A stretch of DNA of 64,000 bases, taken from an uncultured Oscillospiraceae bacterium. Its GTDB lineage: Bacteria; Bacillota; Clostridia; Oscillospirales; Ruminococcaceae. The stretch lies in NCBI GenBank assembly GCA_900539695.1, contig UQDG01000007.1, forward strand, positions 1 through 64,000. Reading direction: 5' to 3'. The number at the start of each line of letters is the position of its first letter. Positions within the stretch are counted from its first letter, which is position 1. Below are positions 24,336 to 33,600 of the stretch, piece by piece. The notes beneath the pieces were generated by a model. The model did not search any database. It was not told where the DNA came from and saw only the letters and a program-made list of their open reading frames with translations. Both the position numbers and the translations under genes were made by a program.

Positions 24336-24352
24336 ATTTTAGGCAATACCGC
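24336..24352 (+). repeat. 17-bp direct repeat, left copy
   Basis: ATTTTAGGCAATACCGC, identical to 38909-38925 and followed in both by RTAA. The two copies, in direct orientation, bracket the divergent promoters, the whole prepilin operon and the regulator gene (14.6 kb). Confidence 0.6.
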
Positions 24353-24440
24353 ATAATTCTAAGTGCCGCAGCCGCCGGAGCGGTGCTTAAGCCGTTAGGC
24401 GGGAATTGTGCGGTGTTGCCTTTGCTTTTATACAGACTAA

Positions 24441-24469
24441 AGTATACTGTACCTTGCGACAATATGCAA
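24441..24469 (-). promoter_or_regulatory. Promoter of the leftward pilus operon
   Basis: On the minus strand TTGCAT and TATACT with 17-base spacing, about 120 bases upstream of the first pilus gene, in a 360-base gap between divergent operons. Confidence 0.6.
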
Positions 24470-24577
24470 GGCGATTCGACAAATTTTATGTTATATAAGA
24501 ACGGGATTTTTTGGCCGGCGGCAAGGGGCAGCCCTACAATTAGTGCCCGCCGCCAAGGCAAACTACCATATTTCCTC

Positions 24578-24606
24578 TTGCAACTTGCAAACTGTTATAC
24601 TATAAT
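24578..24606 (+). promoter_or_regulatory. Promoter of the giant prepilin operon
   Basis: TTGCAA and TATAAT with 17-base spacing, about 60 bases upstream of the GTG start at 24673. The nearby direct repeat of CTTGCAA (CTTGCAACTTGCAA) overlaps the -35 box and could be a regulator site. Confidence 0.65.
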
Positions 24607-24672
24607 GAACCTACTTATATTGGAAAATCTGTCGATTTTCGTCGACCGCCCGGATATAAACGAGGTACACTT

Positions 24673-27600
24673 GTGCTGCCTATTATAAAGGAAATCAAAC
24701 AAAAACTGCGCACCGCCCGGGGCTTCACGATGGTGGAGCTGATGGTCGTGCTGCTCATTCTTGGCATCCTGGCTGCCCTGGCGGGCACCGGGCTGATCGC
24801 CTATGTCCGCCTGGCCCGGTTCGAACATAACGAATCCGGCGCCCGCACCGTGTTCCAGACCGCCCAGATCGCCCTGACCCGCAAGGATACCAGCGGCGAT
24901 ATGGATACATTTTTGACGGAGCTGCGCGAAGTCGGCACGCTGGGCGACCACTTCAGCGCTGACGGATTGAGCGAACAGTTCGGTGGCGGAGCCGCGGAAA
25001 AAGCCAATGCCTTCAACAGCCAGATCTACGCGTTGTACTATGATAAGGCGAACCCCGACAGCGACGCCAGCAGGATGGTGCGCGGCCTGTTGGACCCCTA
25101 CGTCTACGATGAGTCGCTTTTCAACGCGTCCATTGTGGTGGAGGTGGACAGCCTGACCGGGCAGGTCTACTCCGCTTTTTACGATACAGCGTCCGATAAG
25201 CTGCGCTTTGCCTCGGATGAAGGTGCCGACGGCGCGATGCTTATTGACGACCGCAGCTACGGCCACCGCCGCGGTGATTCGCTGGTGGGCTACTACTCGG
25301 CCGAGGACACCGTCAACGTGGTGGCCCTGAGCCAGACCCGCCTGAAAGTCAAAAACCCGCAGCTCATCAACAACGAGACCCTGACCTTAAACTGGAGCGG
25401 CAACAGCAAAAACGGCGACATCGACACCATTTATGACGCTGAATTCTACGATGCAACGACCAATAGGCCCCTCTTTAAGCTGGAGATCGAGTGGAGCCGC
25501 GTCCTTGCCGACCCCACCCACAACAACGCCCAGATCAAGGTGTACCGGCCCAACGCTGAGGAAAACGGCTGGAGCGAAACGTACCAGGACTACACCTTCC
25601 CCCTCAGCTACAGCAAGGGCCGCTTTATCCTGACGCTGGACGCCATGTGCGACGCCAACCTGCTGCGCGCCGCCGAAAATGACGGTGCCGACCTGAGATC
25701 CACCAAGACCACCCTGTTCAGCATTACACGCCTGACGGACAATGCTCCTAAAGATGTTTACGTTAAGATGAAAGCACGTCCTAACGCGAATTTTCAGGAT
25801 CTTTATACCGAAAGCAAACCGCAGCAGTCCAATACCGAAAATACATTGTTTGCCGCAGGCAGCAAGGCAAGCGGCGGCACGTTGAAATACTTCCGCCACC
25901 TGTACAACCTGCGCTGGGTAAATAGCGGCGAATATGCCTTTACGGGTAAAAACACCGCCCTGGATTGGACCGACGGCGGCGTCACCGTCTACTGCTCGCC
26001 CGAGAAGAAGAACGCGGAGCCTGTGGCCAAGGTGCCCAGCCGCACCGGCGAGGTCGTGGCCTGGCCCACCATCCCCGCCATCGGCAAGGACGTCACCCTC
26101 AACGGCAGCACCGGCGGCAGCGGGCAAGTGGTCATCAGCAACCTGCAATTGCGGGGCAGTTCTATCGCTGCCGTGGAGCGGAAATATGCCGGTGAAGCTG
26201 CCTACAAGGCCCGCGACCACTACCTAGGCCTGGTGGGTGAAAATAACGGTACACTGAAAAATATCACCCTGCGCGACCCCGATGTGCAGATCAACGCCGA
26301 GGTCAGATCCGCAGGCGGGCAAAACGCCGACACCGCCATGACGATGGATGCCAACGGCACCCAATACCTGCAGGCCCTGGCCGATACCGACCCCGATTAC
26401 CGCACCGAGATCTGGTCGGTGGGCGCGCTGGCGGGCGTGGACACCGGCAGCCTGACCAACTGCACCATTGACCGCAGCAGCCGCCGCGGCGCTGAGGCCA
26501 AGGTCACCGCTGTGCTGACCTTCAGCAGCAAGACCACCGGCGTGAACCGGGTGGACGGCACCTTGTACAAAGACGAACCCCACGGCATCGGCGGGCTCGT
26601 CGGCTTTGCCATGCCCAAAACCGGCGCCAAACTCACCGGCCTGACGCTGGACCAGAACGTCACCGTGGCGGGCATCTTCCAGGATGAGGACGCCGCCAAC
26701 AACAGCGGTGCGGATACCGGCACCAGCGCCGATACAGCAGAAAAAACACGCTATAACGCCATAGCAAACGAAAACGAGAGCCAGACCCTCTGGCGCGCCG
26801 TGGGCGTGGGCGGCGTGGCCGGTGTACTGGACGCCACCAACCTGACCGGCACCGGGAACGCTGAAAACCTCAAGGACATCACCAACAAGTCCACCGTGGT
26901 GGGCAATGCCTTCGTGGGCGGCATCACGGGCAACCTGTACTCCACCACCGAGAACGACAGCGACGCCAAAACCCTGACCGGCCTGGCCAACCAGGGCACC
27001 GTGCTGGCCGGGGCCAACTACCAGGGCAGTACCGCAGGCCAAAGCCGCGTGCTGGGCCAGTTCTTCGGCGGCATTGCGGGCTATGCGCGCAGCCTTGTAC
27101 TGGATGCGTGCCACAGCGCCACCCGCAGCGGCCTGAGCGAGACGACCCTGACCAACCTTGTGCAGGCGGGCTATAACGCCGACGGTACGTTGAACGAGAA
27201 CAGCCCCCTCAAGGGTGACTTTGTCGGCGGCCTGGTGGGCTTTGGCCGCGATGTCCAGATGACCAACTGCTACACCGAGTCCGGGTATGTGCTGGGCCGC
27301 AGCTTCGTGGGCGGCTTTGTCGGCGGTTTTGTGGGCAGCAACCTGTACACCAGCGGCGGCACCAACAACAGCTATGTGTTCGGCAACCGTTACGTGGGCG
27401 GTATCGTCTCGGTCAACGGCCTGAACAGCACCATCGAAAACATGACCAACAAGGGCCTGGTGGCAGGCCTGGGCGCCAATGCGGCCTACGTGGGCGGCAT
27501 TGCGGGCGTCAACGATGCTGCCTGGGGCAAGCAGGACAGCGCGGCCCTCACCAAAAACGAGACCGCCAAACTGGTGGACAGCGTCAACAGTATGTCTACT

Positions 27601-30600
27601 GTTGAGGTAACGGATAAAAACAAGATTGCGCTGCTGCAGCAGTTGAGCCGGACCGGGGACGGCACCCCCCGCTATGCCGATTTCGTGGGCGGCGTGGTCG
27701 GCTGCAACGGAACCCACGGTCAGATCAGCTGGCAGGCCGAGTCCGATAAGGGCGCGGCCCTGGGCGCGGTGCTGTACGGCGGCAGCTTTGTAGGCGGCGT
27801 GGCGGGCTACAACGACGCCACCGCCACCATCACAAACAGCCAAGCCACCATCCTCAGCGTCACCGGCACCATCGTGGCCACCGGCGACTGCGTGGGCGGC
27901 GTCATCGGCCTGAACGGCGCGGCCAGTCTGCCCACCGTGCAGGTCAGCGCCAACCGCATCGAGGGCGTCCACTTTGTGGGCGGCGTCATCGGCGCCAACC
28001 TGCCCGCGAACGAATTCAAATTTGTCAACGCCGACGGCGCGGCGGCCAACGCCGCCACCATCGGCACCGGACGCATCGTGGCCGACGGCGTGGCGGGCGG
28101 TATGATCGGTTATAACCGCGTAGTCAACGCAGATACGCTGAAAAACGCCCTGCAGAACAAGAACGGCACCATCGCGGCCGACCTGCAGACCTTGCTGCCT
28201 AAGTTCAGCAGCGGCAACGCCCTCGACGAGCCGGCGCTGAACCCTAGCGGCAGTGCCATCACCCTGACGAGCCTGAGCAACCAGTTCAACATTTACGCCA
28301 ACGCCTACGTGGGCGGCATCATCGGCTACAACGCAGCCGACACCACCCTCACGCTGGAAAACGCCAGCAACGGCAACCAGAGCCAGGCACAGTCCTACGG
28401 CGGCCTGGCCCTCAGCCCCAGGGCTGACGCGGCCAACGGCGGGGCCTACAGGCTGGACAGCGGTGTCTCGCTGGGCGAGCTGGACCCCGACCACAACGGC
28501 TACTTTGCGGGCGGCATCATCGGCTGCACCACGGCCAAAACCACGCTGAATCATTGCACCAACTACGGCGGCGTGCAGCACCCCGTGGCCGCAGGCGGCC
28601 TGACCGGCGTCAACAACGGCACCATCACCAACGGCCGGATGGTCAACTCCATGGGCAGCCAGCAGGAGGGCTACCGCTACCTGGGCGGCATCGCGGGCAT
28701 CAACAACGGCACCATCACCAACTCCGCCCCGGCGGAAAGCAGCAGCATCCGCGGCGGGCTGGACATCGGCGGTGTGGCCGGTTATAACAGTAAATCCGGC
28801 GTTATTACGCTGGAAAGTGCCAACGGCAATGTCTACGGCATCACCGTCACCGGCGGCGTGGCAGGCTATAACTTGGGCACCGTCACCGCCAAGAGCGTGA
28901 CGGTAAAAGTCAGCGGCACCACCCAGACCGGCGGTGTGGCGGGCTTGAATGCGGCATCTGGTACGATTGGCCAGGAACCGAGGACCCCGACCAGCATATC
29001 CATCACCGTGCAAAACGGCACGACCGTTTCCTCCACCACCCAGGGCGGCGGCGTAGCAGGCCGCAACGAGGGCCTGATCCAGAACGCCACGAACCGCGCA
29101 GGCTCTATCCAGGTGGTAAACCAGTATGCGGGCGGCATTGCCGGCAGCAACAGCGGCCGCATCTGCTTCTGCATGCACGCAGCCAGCGGCAACCGTGTGC
29201 TGTATACCGGCGGTGGCTTTGCAGGCGGCATCGCCGGCTGCAACGAGGTCGGCGGCGAGTTGGAGAACGTTACCATGAACGGCAGCGTTACAGCAGCCAA
29301 CGGCGAAGCCGGCGGCGTGACCGCCCATAACTACGGCAGCATCACAACGTCCCGGGTCTACGGCTCGGATATTCGCGGCACGTCGGACGCTATCGGCGGC
29401 ATTACAGCCTGCAACGAAGCCGGTGCAGTGATCAGCGATGCGAACCTGTTCAATATGGCAAGTTTCGGCGGCGACGTGCGCCTGTACGGCCCGGCTACCC
29501 GGGTGGGCGGCCTGGTCGGCTATAACGCAGGCTCCCTCAGCAAGGGCAATGTGCGTGCAAATTCTCTCAGCCTTGCCAACCTGACGGCCGGCGACAGCAC
29601 TGTCACGGCGGGCGGCGCACTGGGCGAAAACACCGGCACGGCTGAGAACGTGACCGTAAGCACCAACCTGCAGGACAGCATGGCAAAATATCTCAATCTG
29701 GGCGGCGTTGCTGGCAGCAGCAGCGGCACCTTAAGTGCGTGCAGCTATACGGGCGCCATCGGTAAGGATAACGGCTTTACCACTGTGGGCAGCACCGTGG
29801 GCGGCATCGTGGGCAGCAACGACGTGGTGTATAACACCGACGGCACTGCCGCCGCCACCGGCAAGGTGAAGGACTGCAAGGTCGGCTATATCGAGCTGAA
29901 AGTGCAGGGTGCCTCCAACGTGGGCGCCAGCCAGGACGCTGCCACCAAGATGAACAGCGCCGCCCATATCGGCGGTATCGTGGGCCGCAACCGCGGCGAG
30001 ATCACCGGCAGCACCGTCGGCACCAAAGACAAAACGGGTAGTATCATCACCGCCCGCAGCGGCTTTGTGGGCGGCGTGGCCGGCTCCAACAGCGGCAGCA
30101 TCTCCACCAGCGGTGGCCTGGACACACAGCCCCTTGTAAAACAGATCAACGCCTGGCTGGATGTGCCCTATAAAGACGAGACCACCACCGACGAAAACGG
30201 CAACAAAGTCACTGCCAAAGTGGTAGACACCGACAAACAGAACGCCAACCTGAACCAGATGGTCCGCGTACTGACCGGCAAGGCCAGCGGTGAGGCAGAG
30301 AAAAAACTGCAGATCGACTTTAAGGCCATGCAGGGCTTTGATACCCTGACCTATGGCGATAAAAACTATAATACAGTTTATACCAACCGCAGCGTCAACC
30401 AGCTGCTGGTCTCGCTGCGGGGCAGCACCAGCCATGGCAACGGCCTGGCCGACGGTTACCTGGGCGGCATCACCGGCTTTAACGATGTCACCGGCCAGAT
30501 CACCAACAGTGCCAGCGGCCAGTGGTTCGTCTACGCCGATAACATCAACCAGAGCTGGGGCGCCGTGGGCGGCGTCATCGGCCAGAACGAATCCAATGCG

Positions 30601-33600
30601 GATTCCACCAGCGGCCTGGTCAACTTTGCCGCCGTGCGCCGCTTTGTGCGCGGCACGCGGGGAACGGCGGATGACAATATCAACGCTAATAATGACCGCT
30701 ATGCTACCACCAAAGGTGACAATGCAGCAGATAACTATGTAGGCGGCGTTATTGGTACGCAGGAAAACCGCACCGGCGACCGCTGGACGCTGGAAAAATG
30801 TATCAATATTGGCACGGTGTTCAACAGCCGCTCCAACAACGCGGGTGGTGTGCTGGCCTACTGGCTCAGCTACGGCGGTACGCTGACCAACTGCTATAAC
30901 TTTGGCGAGATCACCACCAACGCCAACAACGGCGAAAGCTCCGGCACCGTTGGCGGCGTGGCAGGTTACTTCAATAATCCTGTTGCCGGTACGGCGGCCA
31001 ACCTGTATCGCTGCAGCAACTATGGCAGCGTAAAAAAGATGACCAATGGTGCAAACGACGTAGGCGGCGTTTTTGGTAAGGTACAGCTGGCGAATGACCA
31101 TAACAGTGATGCCATGACCATCAACGTGATCGAGTGCGTCAACGGCTCCAATGTCGAACTACAGGCACAGTCGATGTCTGTCGGCATCTTCTGCTATATT
31201 GGTCCGTGGGCGGCTATCCCCAACGTTGAGGTCAACATTGACCGCTGCCGTAACTATTGCACCGAAATGTGGGGCCCCGTCCGTTCAGCTGGCATCTGGG
31301 GCAACCGCGGCAACGGCAGCACCTCTAACAAGAAAACGACCATCACCAATTGTTTTGCCTTGTATAAAAGCACGAACAATACTGGCAGAAGCTGGTTCCC
31401 GATTGCCTATCGCCATACAGCCAATGAAAAACTGACCGGTTCCAACAACTACTACATGCAGCTGGATATGAGCTTCGATGGTTATTCCGGCATTGCTGGG
31501 CTGCAAGAGGGCCTGGGCCGCACCAATGTTACAGGCGGATGGACCCAGGGTACCAATGAAAGCGAAGCAGGCGGCGGTGCGACTACCGACGTAAAAGCGC
31601 ATCGCCTGTATGCCGGTGTGGACAGCGGTGCCAACGCCGCCCAGGATGGCGACAACTTCTATCACTTCTTTGCGATGCTGCCAAAGATTTCAAACGATGG
31701 CAGACCGGTCGTCTCGATGCAGGCTGTAAAAAAGAGCAGCTCGTATATTACCACCTTGCCGGGCCAAAGCTTCTCGGAAGCTTCGTCTGTGCGTTATATC
31801 TTTGCAGCGGATGCCAAGGATCTGACCCAGTATCCTGTGCCGGAGAAATGGAATGTCGGCTATGTCGGCAAGATCCTGCTCCTCTTCGACGACGTTAACG
31901 GTGACAACAAGACCAGCAAGGAAGATATTACCGATGAGGTGCTCCAACGCTACTACAGCAATATCCTGGACAACAGTGCCCCGGATGCCCCCACAGGACT
32001 GAAGATCGAACGCAGTGATGCTACCGGTTCCGATAACGAGAGTATTTACGGCCGTTATAACGTGACCTGGAATGCCCCCACCACCGGCAGCCCGGCCATC
32101 TACTACCATATCACCGTTTACGAGACCGATGAAAACGGCGACCGTATCGGCAACACCTCCCTGCTGGAGGCCGATGCCTACGACACCCGCTTTACCTTTG
32201 AAAGTAAGGCCGAGTGGAAGGGCCGCTATTTCAAGGTCAGCGTGGCTGGCGTCAACAGCAAGGGTACCGGCACGGCAGCTGCTTCGGGCCGGCAGCAGTT
32301 TGTCCGCGCCCTGCCCACGCCGGAGCTGGAGGTTCGCCTGATGCCCACGCCGGAGGAGGGCGGCCATGTTCAGTTCAGCCAAAAGCTGGTGCTGACCAAT
32401 GCCGATGAATACGATAAGTTGATGCAGAACAGCGGCCTGGCCGATTGGAGCGTCACAGTCAAGGTCGGCGGCGATAACGGCGACACCTACCAGTTCAGCA
32501 ATGGGAATACCACGCCCAAACGCATTTCGGAGAGACTTGGCAGCAGCCAGCGTATGACGGCGGAAGCCACCAGCAGCGACCAGCGCTGGATGCGTTCCGG
32601 CCAGTATGACGAGACGGTGTATATGCCGGTCTCCTGGGTCGTGGTTCCCGGCGACAACACATGGGGCAACAGCAACTCCGGCCTGGCCGAGGGCAGACTT
32701 GCTGCCAAAAATGTCGAGATTACCGGCGCTACCATCGACGACCTGACCGTAACGGTTACGCTGAACTTTACCGCCAGCGTCAGCGGCACACAGCCAACCT
32801 ACCGCGTCATGCTCATGGGCCGCTACCTGGGCGATGAGGCCGTCACGCTGAACGGCGAAAATGTCTATCTCAAAGACCAGTACATCACGCTGGCTGCACG
32901 CCAGAACGTTGTGCCCAACAGCAACACTACTTTTACCTTCAATAACCTGCCGGACGACACCCTGACCAACTATGATAACTGGACGGTCGTGGCTGTGCCG
33001 GTCACCAGCGGTTTGGGGGATGTGGTCACCCGTTGGGATGCTGCCGATGCCGAAGCGCTGGCCAAGCTGCAGGCTTCCTCTGCCGACCGCCCGGCGTCCT
33101 GGTATGGCGGCCTGGAAATCGTGCGGGAAAGCAACGGCTACAGCTTTGCCAACCTGACCCCGCTGTATTTTGTAAGCCAGAATCTGACAGACTACAGCAA
33201 CTGGGCTGGCTATGCCGCGAACCAGGTCATTTTTGAACAAAACAACATCACCGTTGCCCAGGCCCCGAAGTTGACGGGCGTGCCTGCCGATGGCGACCTG
33301 TACCTGAATTACGACGCCGACAAGCTGGCCAACGACAACCAGCTGGCCTACACCTTTACCTGGACCCAACCCGGCGAGGCGGCTGCCAGCGGCGGCAACA
33401 CCAAGTATAAGCTGACGCTGTACGGTGTGACCGAAACCAGGGATGAAAACGGCAATGTAATTTCTACGGCGGAGGAGACCATCACCCTGCCGGATGATGC
33501 CAACAGCAAAGTCCAGTACAAGGACGGCACCTACAGCTACACCCTCCCTATCGATACCGACCTTGCGGGCGGCAGCAACAGCTGGCGCTTTGATAAAGTG

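Noticed and set aside
26224..29328. Antisense open frame of 1034 codons opposite the giant prepilin gene, and another of 1340 codons at 31690-35712
   Set aside because: Their products are Ala/Gly/Val/His-rich mirror images of GC-rich repeat coding, with no start signals; the plus-strand frame has all protein features.
31888..31990. True dockerin module in the giant prepilin
   Set aside because: Only one calcium-loop repeat is visible; type I dockerins need two. Kept only as an EF-hand-like loop.
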